64,000 nt of DNA from Hydromonas sp. (GTDB lineage Bacteria; Pseudomonadota; Gammaproteobacteria; Burkholderiales; Burkholderiaceae): the NCBI GenBank assembly GCA_017495165.1, contig JAFEII010000023.1:1-64000 (forward strand), in the 5' to 3' direction. Positions 45,226 to 55,965 of the stretch are shown here, one piece after another. Every line of letters begins with the position of its first letter. Position 1 is the stretch's first letter. The notes under the pieces are model-generated. The model saw only the letters and a list, made by a program, of their open reading frames with translations, made no database searches and was not told where the DNA came from. The position numbers and the translations under genes were made by a program.

Positions 45226-46059
45226 CTAAAATTCGCCCTTAGCCACAGGGCGATTCACATCCGCACACCATTCGGACCACGAGCCCACATACAACGCGCC
45301 ATTTTCAAAGCCCGCCATGTGCTGCGCCAAAATATTGTGGCACGCGGTCACGCCTGAGCCGCATTGGTTGATAACGTTGGGGTGTTCAAACACGGCGTGC
45401 CATTGTTGCTTGAGTTCTGCGACAGATTTAAACGTCAAATCCGCATTCAGGTTGTGCATAAAAAAACAGTTAAGCGCATGCGGAATATGCCCGCCCACAG
45501 GATCAATCGGCTCAACTGCGCCGCTAAAACGATTCGGCGCACGCGCATCAATGATGCGTTGGGTGTTGTCGTTTAAATGCTGCGCAACCTCATCAACCGC
45601 AACGGTTTTGTTGAGCGAGGGCTTTTGGGTAAATTGCCCCGCGTGGTTTGGGGTGGTAATTGCGTCGCTGATGTCGCCATCAACACGTTGCCACGCCGCA
45701 AACCCACCATCCAAAACCGCCACAGACGCGTGCCCCAAATGACGCAACAGCCACCAAGCGCGTGCTGCCATCATTGAATTGTCCGCGTCATAAACCACTA
45801 CTTGCATGTCGTTGTTTAAACCAAACTTGCGCAATGTCTGGGCAAGCGTGTCTAAGTCAGGCAACGGATGCCGACCATTTGCGCCTGTTTTGTTGCCTGA
45901 TAAATCATGGTCAAGGTGCAAAAAATACGCGCCGCTGATGTGGCCGCTCATGTACGCGGCGCGCCCCGCGTCAGGATTGCTCAAATCATGGCGAACGTCG
46001 ATGATGAGCGGGTTGGTGAGGGTTTTAAGTTGCTCACTGCTGATAATGGTTTTAAACAT
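45226..46059 (-). CDS. sseA: 3-mercaptopyruvate / thiosulfate sulfurtransferase
   Basis: 277 aa from ATG 46059 (MFKTIISSEQLKTL), behind TTGGAGC. Two rhodanese domains: N-terminal LIIDVRHDLSNPDAGR...YDADNSMMAARAWWLL and C-terminal with active-site loop CGSGVTAC. The GSGVT form of the loop points to 3-mercaptopyruvate as donor rather than thiosulfate. Confidence 0.92.
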   Translation of the reverse strand: MFKTIISSEQLKTLTNPLIIDVRHDLSNPDAGRAAYMSGHISGAYFLHLDHDLSGNKTGANGRHPLPDLDTLAQTLRKFGLNNDMQVVVYDADNSMMAARAWWLLRHLGHASVAVLDGGFAAWQRVDGDISDAITTPNHAGQFTQKPSLNKTVAVDEVAQHLNDNTQRIIDARAPNRFSGAVEPIDPVGGHIPHALNCFFMHNLNADLTFKSVAELKQQWHAVFEHPNVINQCGSGVTACHNILAQHMAGFENGALYVGSWSEWCADVNRPVAKGEF

Positions 46060-46172
46060 AAATGCTCCAATCGCCTGAATAATGGGAAAGATGCGCAAGT
46101 CTTTTGAACGCTTGATGTGTTTTTGATTTGCGCACAATAACGTAAATTAAAACGCGGCTACAGACCAGCCAC

Positions 46173-47636
46173 TCACCCCTTCAACTTCGCCAACAATATG
46201 TCATTGACCTGCGCAGGATTGGCCTTGCCTTTGGACGCTTTCATGATTTGCCCCACCAAAAAGCCAAAGCCTTTTTCTTTGCCTGCGCGGTAGTCGTCGA
46301 CAATGGCGGCGTTGGCGTTCATCACTTCCAACACAATCGCTTCAATTGCGCCCGAATCTGATACTTGCTTGAGCCCGCGTGCCTCAATGATGGCGTCAAC
46401 TTGCGCTGCGCCTTTGTCTGCCTGCTCGCGCGCCCACAACGCGCCAAATACTTCCTTGGCGAGTTTGTTGGACAATGTTTGGTCTTGGACGCGCGTGATC
46501 AGTTGCGCGAGTTGCGCCGCAGTGACGGGGCTGTTGCTAAACTCTAACGCGTGCGCATTGAGCGTTGCCGCCAACTCGCCCATCATCCAGTTGGCAACCA
46601 GCTTGGCGTCGGGCTTGCCCATGGCTTGAATGGTTGTGTCAAAATACGCCGCGTGCGCTTTGCTTTGGGTCATTTGCTCGGCATCGTAGGCGGACAAATC
46701 GTGTTGCGACATCAGGCGCTGTTGCAGCGCGGCAGGCAATTCGGGCATGGTTGAGCGCACGCGTTCAAGCCATTCACCGCTAATCACCACGGGCGCCAAG
46801 TCTGGGTCGGGGAAATAACGGTAATCGTGCGCGTCTTCTTTGGTGCGCATCACGCGGGTTTGGCCAGAGGCTGGGTCAAATAAAACCGTGGCTTGGGTGA
46901 TTTTGCCGCCGTCTTCTAAAATACGAATTTGCTCGTTGATTTCGTAGTTAATTGCGTCTTCTAAAAACTTAAACGAGTTCAAATTTTTGATTTCACGGCG
47001 CGTCCCCAGCTCAGATTCGCCCACGCGGCGCACCGATACGTTCGCGTCGCAGCGAAACGAGCCTTCGGCCATATTGCCATCGCAAATCCCCAACCACACC
47101 ACCAACGCGTGCAGGGTTTTGGCATAAGCCACCGCTTCTTTTGCGCTGTACATCACAGGGTCAGTCACAATTTCGAGCAACGGCGTGCCTGCGCGGTTTA
47201 GGTCAATCCCGCTTTCGCGCTCAAATAATTCGTGGTTCGATTTGCCCGCGTCTTCTTCCAAATGCGCCCGCGTGAGCTGCACGGTTTTGCGATACGGCGT
47301 TTTGTCGTCCACATTAAACGACAGCGAGCCGCCCACCACAACGGGCAGCTCAAATTGGCTGATTTGATAACCTTTGGGTAAATCAGGGTAAAAATAATTT
47401 TTGCGATCAAATACGGACACATTGGGAATGGTTGCGCCAATCGCCAAGCCAAACATCATGGCTTTTTCAACCGCAGCGCGGTTCAATACGGGCAGCACCC
47501 CAGGCAGCGCCAAGTCAATCGCGGCGGCTTGGGTGTTGGGTTGCGCGCCGTACGTGGTGCTTGAACCCGAAAAAATTTTAGAAACAGTGGATAACTGTGC
47601 GTGGGTTTCTAACCCAATAATCACTTCCCAACTCAT
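46173..47636 (-). CDS. gatB: Asp-tRNA(Asn)/Glu-tRNA(Gln) amidotransferase subunit B
   Basis: 487 aa from ATG 47636 ([15 protein letters not shown]). GatB hallmarks: [51 protein letters not shown], and the C-terminal YqeY-like tail domain. It binds the misacylated tRNA and phosphorylates the side chain. It is the last gene of gatCAB, separated from gatA by 224 bases containing a palindromic repeat. Confidence 0.97.
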   Translation of the reverse strand: MSWEVIIGLETHAQLSTVSKIFSGSSTTYGAQPNTQAAAIDLALPGVLPVLNRAAVEKAMMFGLAIGATIPNVSVFDRKNYFYPDLPKGYQISQFELPVVVGGSLSFNVDDKTPYRKTVQLTRAHLEEDAGKSNHELFERESGIDLNRAGTPLLEIVTDPVMYSAKEAVAYAKTLHALVVWLGICDGNMAEGSFRCDANVSVRRVGESELGTRREIKNLNSFKFLEDAINYEINEQIRILEDGGKITQATVLFDPASGQTRVMRTKEDAHDYRYFPDPDLAPVVISGEWLERVRSTMPELPAALQQRLMSQHDLSAYDAEQMTQSKAHAAYFDTTIQAMGKPDAKLVANWMMGELAATLNAHALEFSNSPVTAAQLAQLITRVQDQTLSNKLAKEVFGALWAREQADKGAAQVDAIIEARGLKQVSDSGAIEAIVLEVMNANAAIVDDYRAGKEKGFGFLVGQIMKASKGKANPAQVNDILLAKLKG

Positions 47637-47717
47637 GGCAGCTCTCAATCAATGTAATAGGTCAATCGGTTTATCGGTTTGTAGATTTGTAAGTTCGGCA
47701 ACGCGATATTGAAATTT

Positions 47718-47794
47718 GTAGGGCGGGCATGGATGTTCGCTATGCGGACAAGTCTTGCTTTGCTTGGGTTGGCGTGCATAAATGCCCGCCCTAC
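47718..47794. repeat. Palindromic repeat in the gatA-gatB spacer
   Basis: Starts GTAGGGCGGGCAT and ends ATGCCCGCCCTAC, with an inner GTTCGCTATGCGGAC-like stem. Outer ends are perfect inverted repeats of 13 bp. Confidence 0.75.
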
Positions 47795-47860
47795 AGTTCA
47801 TTATTTAATTGCCGCTGTCGCTTACGGCTTGTGTCATGTCTTTAATCAGGGCAAACCTGT

Positions 47861-49348
47861 TTACTGTGCGCAAACAGGTTTTTGCAAATGCCAATCGGTG
47901 TGTGTTTGGAACGCGTGCGCGATTTGCAATAATTTGGCTTCAGAAAAATAGTTGCCAATAATCTGTAAGCCAATCGGCAAACCGCCCGCAGAGAATCCGC
48001 ACGGCACGCTCATGCCCGGCAAACCCGCCAAATTAAGCGAGAGCGTGTAAATATCCGCCAAATACATTTGCACAGGATCGCTTGATTTATCGCCCAATTT
48101 CCAAGCAGGCGTGGGCGCAACTGGCCCCATAATCACGTCGCATTGGGTCAGCGCGGTTTGGTAATCTTGCGCAATCATGCGGCGCAAACGCTGGGCTTGC
48201 AAATAATACGCGTCGTAATAGCCGTGCGACAACACATAAGCGCCCACCAAAATTCGGCGTTTGACTTCCCAGCCAAAACCCTGCGAGCGGGTTTTGCGGT
48301 ACATGTCTTCAAGATCCGTGTAATCAGCAGCGCGATAACCATAACGCACGCCATCAAAACGCGACAAATTGCTTGACGCTTCCGCAGGCGCAATCACGTA
48401 ATACGTGGGAATCGATAATTCTGTATTGGGCAAACGCACCTCAACAATGGTGGCGCCAAGCGCCTCATATTGTTTGATGGCCGCTTGCGTGGCCGCTTTG
48501 ACTTCCATATCCAAACCAGCGCCATAAAACTCAACGGGCACGCCGATTTTTAAGCCTTTGAGCGGCTCAGACTCGGTGGCTTGCGCCGACCAGCGGTTGT
48601 TCAGTTGCGTGGTGTAGTTTTCAGATTCGCGCTCAATGGAGGTGGAGTCTTTGTCATCAAAACCCGCCATTTCATTGAGCAATAATGCGCAGTCCTGCGC
48701 CGAACGCGCCATTGGCCCGCCTTGGTCAAGCGAGGACGCGTACGCAATCATGCCAAAACGCGACACCAAACCATACGTCGGCTTAATCCCTGTAATTCCC
48801 GTAAAAGACGCGGGCTGGCGAATCGAGCCGCCCGTATCTGTGCCCGTTGCGCCCAACGCCAAGCCCGCCGCAACCGCAGCCGCCGAGCCGCCAGACGAGC
48901 CGCCCGGCACGGTTTGGGTGTCCCACGGATTTTTAACCGCGCCAAAAAATGAATTTTCGTTGGACGAACCCATCGCAAACTCGTCCATATTTGCCTTGCC
49001 CACGCACACCGCGCCCGCCGCATTGAGCCGCGCCACCGCCGTTGCGTCAAACGGGCTTTTGTATGCAGCCAGAATTTTAGAGCCCGCCGTGGTCACAAAG
49101 TCGCGCGTCACAAACACGTCTTTGTGCGCCAGCGGAATCCCTGCCAATGCGCCTGCCGAACCGTTGGCGATTGCCGCATCCGCCGCGCGGGCTTGTGCGA
49201 GCGTGGCGTCAGAATCAATGTTAATAAATGCGTTGAGGTCTTTTTGCGCCTCAATCCGCGCCAAAAAATGCGTTGCAACTTCAACCGCAGAAACGGTTTT
49301 GTTGGCTAATTGTTGGCGCAAGGCCGAAATGGATAATGTGTGCAACAT
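47861..49348 (-). CDS. gatA: Asp-tRNA(Asn)/Glu-tRNA(Gln) amidotransferase subunit A
   Basis: 495 aa amidase-signature enzyme that releases ammonia from glutamine. The Lys of the Ser-cisSer-Lys triad is in IPLAHKDVF, and the serines are in [15 protein letters not shown] and [13 protein letters not shown]. The length is normal. The 58-base gap to gatC has no obvious terminator. Confidence 0.97.
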   Translation of the reverse strand: MLHTLSISALRQQLANKTVSAVEVATHFLARIEAQKDLNAFINIDSDATLAQARAADAAIANGSAGALAGIPLAHKDVFVTRDFVTTAGSKILAAYKSPFDATAVARLNAAGAVCVGKANMDEFAMGSSNENSFFGAVKNPWDTQTVPGGSSGGSAAAVAAGLALGATGTDTGGSIRQPASFTGITGIKPTYGLVSRFGMIAYASSLDQGGPMARSAQDCALLLNEMAGFDDKDSTSIERESENYTTQLNNRWSAQATESEPLKGLKIGVPVEFYGAGLDMEVKAATQAAIKQYEALGATIVEVRLPNTELSIPTYYVIAPAEASSNLSRFDGVRYGYRAADYTDLEDMYRKTRSQGFGWEVKRRILVGAYVLSHGYYDAYYLQAQRLRRMIAQDYQTALTQCDVIMGPVAPTPAWKLGDKSSDPVQMYLADIYTLSLNLAGLPGMSVPCGFSAGGLPIGLQIIGNYFSEAKLLQIAHAFQTHTDWHLQKPVCAQ

Positions 49349-49406
49349 AAATGCCTTGGAAAATAATCGTTAAAAAGTCGTCGCTTGAAGCATGAAAAAC
49401 ACGGAT

Positions 49407-49706
49407 TTATTCAATCACTTTTGGCACAAGGAATAAGTCCAAATCCGCTTGCGGCGCGTTGGCCATGTTGGCGGCGCGCTGATTTGTCTCGGTCGCAACG
49501 TCCGAGCGCAAGCGCTGATGAATGTCCATCACCATTGAAATTGGGTGTTTGAGCGGCGTCACGCCAGACGTATCCACCGCTGACATTTGGTCAATCAGCG
49601 CGAAAATATTGCCCAAATGCGTCAAGGTTTGTGCCTGCTCAGACTCGTTTAATTCCAGCTGCGCCAGCCGCGCCACTTTGCGCACGTCGTCAATCGTAAT
49701 GCTCAT
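49407..49706 (-). CDS. gatC: Asp-tRNA(Asn)/Glu-tRNA(Gln) amidotransferase subunit C
   Basis: 99 aa from ATG 49706 (MSITIDDVRKVARLAQLEL), behind AAAGGGGAC. It wraps around GatA-GatB as a stabilising strap; DTSGVTPLKHP is the conserved motif. First gene of the gatCAB operon. Confidence 0.96.
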   Translation of the reverse strand: MSITIDDVRKVARLAQLELNESEQAQTLTHLGNIFALIDQMSAVDTSGVTPLKHPISMVMDIHQRLRSDVATETNQRAANMANAPQADLDLFLVPKVIE

Positions 49707-49803
49707 GATGTCCCCTTTAAAAATAGATCCAATATTATAGCGCAAAGGCATTTACGGCTGATCTAAAAACTCGGTAAGATTGGACTTTTTCAAGGAGTGA
49801 CAA

Positions 49804-50268
49804 ATGCCAACAATCACCACGCGCTGGGCGAATATAAATGATGTGGCGCTGATTGTGCCGCTGTTTGATGGCTATCGTCAGTTTTATGAAAAGCCCAGCG
49901 ATTTGGAGCTGTGTGCGCAATTTATCACGGCGCGCCTGCAAAACGCGCAGTCCAAAATCATCTTGGCATTTGATGTGCATGGCAACGCGGTGGGCTTTTC
50001 GCAGCTGTATCCGTTGTTTTCATCGCTGGCGCTCGATATTGAGTCGACGCACGTCTGGCTGCTCAATGATTTGTATGTGAGTGAGTTTGCGCGTGGTTTG
50101 GGTGCAGGCAAGGCGTTGCTTGATTTTGTGCAAAACTTTGCCGCGTTAACACATGCTGGTTATTTGATGCTGGAAACCGCCAAAACCAATAAAGTTGCGC
50201 AAAAGTTGTACGAAAAACAAGGCTGGCAGCGCGATAATGAATTTTTGGTTTACAGTTGGCGTGCGTAA
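49804..50268 (+). CDS. GNAT-family N-acetyltransferase
   Basis: 154 aa. The acetyl-CoA-binding motif A is LNDLYVSEFARGLGAGKALL, followed by LMLETAKTNKVAQKLYEKQGW. CAAGGAGTG precedes the ATG. Substrate unknown. It diverges from gatC and precedes ndk on the same strand. Confidence 0.88.
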   Translation: MPTITTRWANINDVALIVPLFDGYRQFYEKPSDLELCAQFITARLQNAQSKIILAFDVHGNAVGFSQLYPLFSSLALDIESTHVWLLNDLYVSEFARGLGAGKALLDFVQNFAALTHAGYLMLETAKTNKVAQKLYEKQGWQRDNEFLVYSWRA

Positions 50269-50326
50269 AATAAATGCGGTTGCTGGGTTTAAAGTACAGG
50301 TTTCGCGTAGGTTTTATTGATTTTCA

Positions 50327-50335
50327 TGGTAGAAT
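50327..50335 (+). promoter_or_regulatory. Extended -10 promoter of ndk
   Basis: TGGTAGAAT (TGn plus TAGAAT), about 57 bases ahead of the ndk ATG. It probably drives the ndk-rlmN-pilW-rodZ-ispG run. Confidence 0.4.
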
Positions 50336-50391
50336 ATTCTGTTCATTAGAACTGTTTTTATAACATCAACCCATAAATTGGAGCAATACCC

Positions 50392-50796
50392 ATGGCTATC
50401 GAGCAAACTCTATCTATCATCAAACCAGACGCAGTCGCTAAAAACGTGATTGGTCAAATTTATTCTCGCTTTGAAAATGCAGGTTTGAAAGTGATTGCTG
50501 CGCATTTCACGCAATTAACCCGCGAGCAAGCAGAAGGCTTTTACGCCGTTCACGCAGAGCGCCCATTTTTCAATGACTTGGTGAATTTCATGATTTCAGG
50601 TCCTGTGATGGTGACTGCATTAGAAGGCGAAAACGCTGTGTTGTTGCACCGTGAATTGATGGGCGCAACCAACCCGCAAGAAGCTGCGCCAGGTACAATC
50701 CGCGCTGATTTTGCAACTTCAATCGACGCAAATGCGGTTCATGGTTCAGACAGCCTTGAAAACGCTGCCAACGAAATTCGCTATTTCTTTAGCTAA
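50392..50796 (+). CDS. ndk: Nucleoside diphosphate kinase
   Basis: 134 aa; equalises NTP pools by a phospho-His mechanism. [35 protein letters not shown] and the active-site NAVHGSDS are intact. Most homologues have about 141 residues and continue after the ...FFF/FFP strand; this one ends ...EIRYFFS, so about seven C-terminal residues are missing. Confidence 0.96.
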   Translation: MAIEQTLSIIKPDAVAKNVIGQIYSRFENAGLKVIAAHFTQLTREQAEGFYAVHAERPFFNDLVNFMISGPVMVTALEGENAVLLHRELMGATNPQEAAPGTIRADFATSIDANAVHGSDSLENAANEIRYFFS

Positions 50797-50818
50797 TTTG
50801 CATTAAAAGGCGCACCCA

Positions 50819-52000
50819 ATGAAAACCAATTTGCTGAACTATGATGCACAAGGAATGACCGAGCTTTTTGCCCAAATGGGCGAAAAGTCATTTCGTGCGC
50901 GCCAAGTTTTGCGCTGGGTTCATCATTACGGTGCGCAAAGATTTGACCAAATGACCGATTTGGCCAAATCTTTGCGTATCAAGCTTGAAAATGAGTACGA
51001 TTTACCATTGCCTGAAATCGCGCTTGATCACACCTCAATTGACGGTACGCGCAAGTGGTTGATTGATGTCGGGCAAGGCAATGCGATTGAAACGGTGTAT
51101 ATTCCTGAGTCCAATCGCGGCACGTTGTGCGTGTCCTCGCAAGCAGGTTGTGCCGTTAATTGCCGCTTTTGCTCCACAGGGCATCAAGGCTTTAACCGCA
51201 ATCTAACCACCGCTGAAATTATCAACCAGTTGTGGTGGGCAAATCACGCGCTGGGCGGCAATCAACAAGACAAAAAATTGATTACCAACGTGGTCATGAT
51301 GGGAATGGGTGAACCGCTGCTCAATTATTCACAGCTCTTGCCAGCACTCAAAATCATGCTCGATGACAACGCGTATGGCTTGTCGCGCCGTCGTGTGACT
51401 GTTTCTACATCTGGCGTTGTGCCCATGATGGATCGGCTAAAAGACGATTGTCCCGTGGCGCTTGCCGTGTCTTTGCATGCGCCCAATGATGCGTTGCGCG
51501 ATGAACTCGTGCCTTTGAACAAAAAATACCCCTTGCGTGAGCTTATGGCTGCGTGTCAGCGCTATTTAACCAAAGCGCCGCGCGATTTCATTACCTTTGA
51601 ATACGTCATGCTTAACGGCGTCAATGATTCCATTAAGCAGGCGCAAGAATTGGTCAAACTGGTGCAAGACGTGCCGTGTAAGTTTAATTTGATTCCATTT
51701 AACCCGTTTCCTGCCTCAGGTTTGACCGTGTCCTCGCGCAAGCAGGTACATGCTTTTGGGGAAGTCTTGCTTGAAGCGGGGATTGTGACGACCATTCGAA
51801 AAACGCGTGGCGATGATATTGATGCGGCATGCGGACAGCTGGCAGGGCAAGTCAAAGACCGCACCAGCCGTGATGCCCGCATGCAAGAACAGCCTTTGGT
51901 TTTTACGCCGTACGCCAAACCTGAGGCAGCCGACAAAAAAACCTCCGTGGTCTCTTTTGAACAAATGCAGCAGCAACTGGCTCAGCTTGCAAAGCCATGA
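50819..52000 (+). CDS. rlmN: 23S rRNA/tRNA (adenine-C2)-methyltransferase RlmN
   Basis: 393 aa radical SAM enzyme. The 4Fe-4S cysteines are in GCAVNCRFC, the [12 protein letters not shown] motif follows, and the methyl-carrier Cys is in [12 protein letters not shown] near the C-terminus. It methylates A2503 of 23S rRNA and A37 of some tRNAs. Its stop overlaps pilW by four bases. Confidence 0.97.
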   Translation: MKTNLLNYDAQGMTELFAQMGEKSFRARQVLRWVHHYGAQRFDQMTDLAKSLRIKLENEYDLPLPEIALDHTSIDGTRKWLIDVGQGNAIETVYIPESNRGTLCVSSQAGCAVNCRFCSTGHQGFNRNLTTAEIINQLWWANHALGGNQQDKKLITNVVMMGMGEPLLNYSQLLPALKIMLDDNAYGLSRRRVTVSTSGVVPMMDRLKDDCPVALAVSLHAPNDALRDELVPLNKKYPLRELMAACQRYLTKAPRDFITFEYVMLNGVNDSIKQAQELVKLVQDVPCKFNLIPFNPFPASGLTVSSRKQVHAFGEVLLEAGIVTTIRKTRGDDIDAACGQLAGQVKDRTSRDARMQEQPLVFTPYAKPEAADKKTSVVSFEQMQQQLAQLAKP

Positions 52001-52761
52001 AACTTAAATGCCTTGCGCTCATTATGATATTTTACGCGCAGGTGCTTTCGGCGAAAAATGTGGGTGATGGGCAGCATGCAATAGACCGCGCAAGGGTGCA
52101 CACAGAATTGGCGCAGCAGTATTTTAGGGTGGGGCAAGTTTCAGTGGCGGTCGATGAGGCAAAAATCGCCTTGAGCAGCTCGGATGCGTATGCGCCAGCG
52201 CACGCCGTTTTGGCAATGATTTATGCGCAGTTACGTAAACCAGACTTGGCAACACCTTATTTTAAAGAAGCCCTGCGGCTCACGCAATTGCAGGGCGAGA
52301 GCGCAACAGAACTGCGCAGCGAGTATGCATGGTTTTTATGCGGCAACCGCCAATGGGCGCATGCCTTGCAAGAATACAGTTTGGTCTTGACAGACCCTGT
52401 TTATGGCAAAATGCCGCAAGCCTTGACCCATGTGGGCATTTGTTCTGCACGCATGGGGCAGCTGGATTTGGCTCAACGTTATTTAAATGCAGCCGTTGAT
52501 ATGAACGAGCCAAGTGGGCAAGCCTATTTGTATCGGGCGCATATTTTCATCAGCATGAACCAATACGATGCGGCAACATCGGATTTACAAAAGGCCACGC
52601 AAATTGCCCCGGAGAGCGCGCAATTGGCATGGTTGGATTTACGTTTGGCGCATGCGTTGCATGCAGCAGATTTTAATGCAAAACTGCAAAATTTAACCGT
52701 TACTTACCCTGTAAGCGAACCAGCAGCTTGGGCGCAAGCAGGGGCTTATGAATATTTTTAA
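51997..52761 (+). CDS. pilW: Type IV pilus biogenesis/stability protein PilW (PilF)
   Basis: 254 aa: signal sequence (1-18, no lipobox Cys visible), then about six TPR repeats ([23 protein letters not shown]..., [18 protein letters not shown]..., [17 protein letters not shown]..., [18 protein letters not shown]...). The position between rlmN and rodZ is the conserved location of pilW/pilF. In homologues it helps PilQ secretin assembly. Confidence 0.85.
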   Translation: MKLKCLALIMIFYAQVLSAKNVGDGQHAIDRARVHTELAQQYFRVGQVSVAVDEAKIALSSSDAYAPAHAVLAMIYAQLRKPDLATPYFKEALRLTQLQGESATELRSEYAWFLCGNRQWAHALQEYSLVLTDPVYGKMPQALTHVGICSARMGQLDLAQRYLNAAVDMNEPSGQAYLYRAHIFISMNQYDAATSDLQKATQIAPESAQLAWLDLRLAHALHAADFNAKLQNLTVTYPVSEPAAWAQAGAYEYF

Positions 52762-52782
52762 ACCACCAAAACAGAGACGAAT

Positions 52783-53682
52783 ATGAGCGACACTCAAATT
52801 GAAGCAATCGAATCAACGCAACCACAAAACACCCCAGAACCCACAAAACCAACCTTGGGGCAATGGCTGGTTGCCGCACGAACCGCCAAAGGCCTTTCTG
52901 CCGCAGACGTTGCCTCACAAACCAATCGCAATCTACGCCAGATTGTGGCGGTAGAATCGGACAACTTTAGCACGGTCAATACGCCAGCCTTGCTGCGTGC
53001 AATTGTCCGCCACTATGCAAAAACCATTGGCGCGGATGAGGCACAAGCATTGGCGCACATCCCTAATTTGCTTCAAAGTCAAACGCCCGACCAGCAAGTA
53101 AAAGAAGCCAAAATGGGTGAGGTGTTTTCACACGCCGGAACACCAATGACTGCGCCGTGGATTGCCAAAAAATGGCTATACCTTATGTTACTGGTTGTGC
53201 TGGCATTGATTGCTTATGGTGCTTATTTTTCACGCTTTATGAGTGATGATACTGCCAAAAAGAAAGCAAACCAATCAAACCAAGTCTTGGTCACACCCGC
53301 CCAACCAACCGCGCCAGTTGAGCCGCCCGCCGCCGTGGCAACGCAAACCGCACCAGCGACAACAGAGATGGCCGTGGCAACAGTTGACCCAAATGCGACC
53401 GCCCCCACACCTGTTGCCCCTACAGAAACACCTGCGGCGGGTTCAGAAACCCTGACCTTGAAATTTGCCGAAAAACGCTGGGTCACCGTACGCGACGCCA
53501 ATGGCGTCACCTTACTTACCGGCTTGCAAGAAGCTGGGATTGAAGTGCCTGTCACAGGCCCTACGCCGCTGTCCGTTCGTATCGGCGATATTTCAGGGGT
53601 GGACGCCACATGGAAAGGCCAGCCGCTTGATTTAAAATCATACGCAAAAGGCACGGGCGTCACGATTAAAGACCTTAAATAA
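52783..53682 (+). CDS. rodZ: RodZ-type cytoskeletal membrane protein
   Basis: 299 aa: cytoplasmic helix-turn-helix (about 28-95, LGQWLVAARTAKGLSAADVA), one transmembrane helix (about 128-147, WLYLMLLVVLALIAYGAYF), a Pro/Thr/Ala-rich linker, and a C-terminal DUF4115 domain (LTLKFAEKRWVTVRDANG). RodZ links MreB filaments to the wall elongation machinery. Standard position upstream of ispG. Confidence 0.9.
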   Translation: MSDTQIEAIESTQPQNTPEPTKPTLGQWLVAARTAKGLSAADVASQTNRNLRQIVAVESDNFSTVNTPALLRAIVRHYAKTIGADEAQALAHIPNLLQSQTPDQQVKEAKMGEVFSHAGTPMTAPWIAKKWLYLMLLVVLALIAYGAYFSRFMSDDTAKKKANQSNQVLVTPAQPTAPVEPPAAVATQTAPATTEMAVATVDPNATAPTPVAPTETPAAGSETLTLKFAEKRWVTVRDANGVTLLTGLQEAGIEVPVTGPTPLSVRIGDISGVDATWKGQPLDLKSYAKGTGVTIKDLK

Positions 53683-53715
53683 TCGAATGTTGCTTACAAA
53701 GGAGTCATCTCAGCC

Positions 53716-54945
53716 ATGAGACGTCACACACATGCAGTAGAAGTCCGCCACGCCGATCAAGTTGTTTTGATCGGCGCGTCGCATCCTGTGGTCGTGCAGT
53801 CCATGACCAACACCGACACCGTTGACGCGCTTGGTACCGCATTGCAAGTCAAAGAACTCGCGCAAGCTGGCTCAGAGCTGGTGCGCATCACAGTCAACTC
53901 CCCCGAAGCCGCCGCCGCCGTACCATACATTCGCGACAAACTTGACCAAATGGGGATATTTGTCCCACTCGTCGGCGATTTTCACTACAACGGCCACAAG
54001 CTGCTCACCCAATTTCCCGACTGCGCCCAAGCGCTGTCCAAATACCGCATCAACCCCGGCAACGTCGGCTCAGGCGCACGCAAAGACGCGCAATTTGCCC
54101 AAATGATTGAGGTCGCGGTGCGCAACGACAAACCCGTGCGCATCGGCGTCAATTGGGGCAGTCTTGACCCAGCCGTTTTGGCGCGCATCATGGACGACAA
54201 CGCCACGCGCAACCCGCCGTGGACGGCGCAGCAAGTCATGTCCGAAGCCCTCATCACCTCCGCGCTCGAGTCGGCTCAAGCCGCACGCGACATCGGCCTA
54301 CGCGACAATCAAATCGTATTGTCCTGCAAAGTATCCAACGTGCAAGACCTCGTTGCCGTATACCAGCAACTCAGCCAGCGCAGCCACTACGCGCTCCACT
54401 TGGGCTTAACCGAAGCGGGCATGGGCAGCAAAGGCATCGTCGCCTCCACCGCCGCGCTCGCCGTGCTGATGCAACAAGGCATTGGCGACACCATCCGCGT
54501 GTCCCTAACCCCTGAGCCCAACGGCGCACGCACCACCGAAGTCATCGTCGCCCAAGAAATTTTACAAACCATGGGCTTCAGACAATTCACCCCCATGGTC
54601 GTCGCTTGCCCTGGATGCGGACGCACCACCAGCACGGTGTTTCAAGAACTTGCCTCCGATATTCAAACCTACCTGCGGACACAAATGCCCGTATGGAAAA
54701 CCCAATACGCAGGCGTTGAAACCATGACCGTCGCTGTCATGGGGTGCGTGGTGAATGGGCCTGGCGAATCCAAACACGCCAATATTGGTATTTCATTGCC
54801 TGGTACGGGTGAAACGCCTGCCGCGCCTGTGTTTGTGGATGGTGAGCGAACGGTAACCTTAAAAGGCAACAACATCGCGGTGGAGTTTCAGGCGATTGTG
54901 GATGATTATGTGAAGCGGAAGTATGGTGCAAATGTGCCGAAGTGA
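53716..54945 (+). CDS. ispG: 4-hydroxy-3-methylbut-2-en-1-yl diphosphate synthase
   Basis: 409 aa, 4Fe-4S enzyme of the MEP isoprenoid pathway. [12 protein letters not shown] at the N-terminus, the cluster ligands in ACPGCGR and [19 protein letters not shown] precedes the ATG. Its 3' end is partly duplicated about 400 bases downstream, and hisS, its usual immediate neighbour, has been pushed 1.3 kb away. Confidence 0.97.
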   Translation: MRRHTHAVEVRHADQVVLIGASHPVVVQSMTNTDTVDALGTALQVKELAQAGSELVRITVNSPEAAAAVPYIRDKLDQMGIFVPLVGDFHYNGHKLLTQFPDCAQALSKYRINPGNVGSGARKDAQFAQMIEVAVRNDKPVRIGVNWGSLDPAVLARIMDDNATRNPPWTAQQVMSEALITSALESAQAARDIGLRDNQIVLSCKVSNVQDLVAVYQQLSQRSHYALHLGLTEAGMGSKGIVASTAALAVLMQQGIGDTIRVSLTPEPNGARTTEVIVAQEILQTMGFRQFTPMVVACPGCGRTTSTVFQELASDIQTYLRTQMPVWKTQYAGVETMTVAVMGCVVNGPGESKHANIGISLPGTGETPAAPVFVDGERTVTLKGNNIAVEFQAIVDDYVKRKYGANVPK

Positions 54946-54951
54946 AATGCA

Positions 54952-54980
54952 GTAGGGTGGATTCGCGCAGCAATCCACCA
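54952..54980. repeat. GTAGGGTGGATT inverted repeat after ispG, copy 1
   Basis: GTAGGGTGGATT-N8-AATCCACC, seven bases after the ispG stop. It begins a repeat-like segment (to about 55040) that has a diverged copy at 55362. Confidence 0.65.
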
Positions 54981-55067
54981 GCGGTGAAGAGATGGCTCGG
55001 TTGTTCGGGCATATGCGGCGGATTGCTTTGTGAGCCCGCTTTGAGAGTTTAATAGTCAGGAGGATAT

Positions 55068-55259
55068 GTGAAAAGTATTTTTGGTTTATTTGCAATAATT
55101 GCCCTCTATTGCCCAGCATTCTGGATGATTAGCACTTTAACGAGCAAATACAATGGGTTTGAGAACTCCCCTCTGTTTTTTCAATTACTATCCCTTGCTT
55201 TTATGACAGCTCCTATTTGCATATTGGTTTATGTTAATCAAAACATGAATGATAAATGA
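55068..55259 (+). CDS. Small two-helix membrane protein
   Basis: 63 aa from GTG 55068, preceded by AGGAGG. Two hydrophobic segments (about 4-24 and 36-56). I recognise no family. It lies between the two copies of the duplicated ispG-tail segment and is AT-rich. Confidence 0.5.
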   Translation: MKSIFGLFAIIALYCPAFWMISTLTSKYNGFENSPLFFQLLSLAFMTAPICILVYVNQNMNDK

Positions 55260-55274
55260 CCTAATAACTCAACT

Positions 55275-55478
55275 GAAAAGAGGCAATATTTCAGCCGAAT
55301 TTCAGGCGATTGTGATGTGCATGTGAAGCAAAAATATGGTAAACGATGGATTTTCTTTGCGGTAAGGTAGATTCGTTAAGCAATCTACCTATAAATGCCA
55401 ATAACGGCTCGGATGTTCGGGCACATGCGGTGGGTTGCTCAGCGAACCCGCCTTACTAGTTTAATTTCCAGAGGTTGT
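55275..55478 (+). repeat. Diverged tandem duplicate of the ispG 3' end and its flank
   Basis: Matches 54861-55067 in order: GAATTTCAGGCGATTGTG equals the ispG tail, GTGAAGCAAAAATATGGT equals the last codons, then a GTAAGGTAGATT...AATCTACC inverted repeat (55362-55390) and GGCTCGGATGTTCGGGCA. The coding frame in this copy is broken. Each copy ends at the start of a small gene. Confidence 0.75.
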
Positions 55479-55892
55479 ATGAAAAAATTAATTGCAATGT
55501 TTTTTATAACAGGGTTGCTGTCCGCTTGTGTGACAGGAAATCAAATACAGGTTAGTCGACTCAACTTGAGCCAAAGCATCGGAGCGAATGAAAAAGAAGT
55601 AGTTGAACTCGTATCAACTGAACGAGGTACGCCAAATGAGGTTGTGCAAAGAAATGGTTATATTTGTTACAGCTGGGAGCATTCTAATTACAGAGGCCCC
55701 TTAACCGCCTTGTTTTTAAATGGGAAACTTTACTCTTATAAGGGAGGCGCTTGTTACGGAGGCAATTACCCTGAGCTTGCAGATCCTACTACGGCAAAAA
55801 GCAAAGATTCTACTAGCGATGGTGGCTATGTGATTATCCCGCCAACTCTTCCTCCTCAAAACTTACCTGCTGTTCGATTAAATCGTTTCTGA
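55479..55892 (+). CDS. Small lipoprotein of unknown function
   Basis: 137 aa from ATG 55479 (MKKLIAMFFITGLLSAC), with the lipidated Cys at 17. The middle has a fold reminiscent of SmpA/OmlA-like small lipoproteins (EVVELVSTERGTPNEVVQRNGYICYSW), with a second Cys in KGGACYGGN, and a Pro-rich end. No named family recognised with confidence. GAGGTT is a modest ribosome-binding site. Confidence 0.6.
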   Translation: MKKLIAMFFITGLLSACVTGNQIQVSRLNLSQSIGANEKEVVELVSTERGTPNEVVQRNGYICYSWEHSNYRGPLTALFLNGKLYSYKGGACYGGNYPELADPTTAKSKDSTSDGGYVIIPPTLPPQNLPAVRLNRF

Positions 55893-55965
55893 TAACCGCG
55901 TAGCGGGGTTTGTGGCGTTGTACCATCCCCGCGATTCGCTGCGCTCATGGCGGGCTACTGTTTGT

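Noticed and set aside
48636..49373. 245-codon frame antisense to gatA
   Set aside because: A typical antisense shadow of a GC-biased gene; no start signals and no family motifs.
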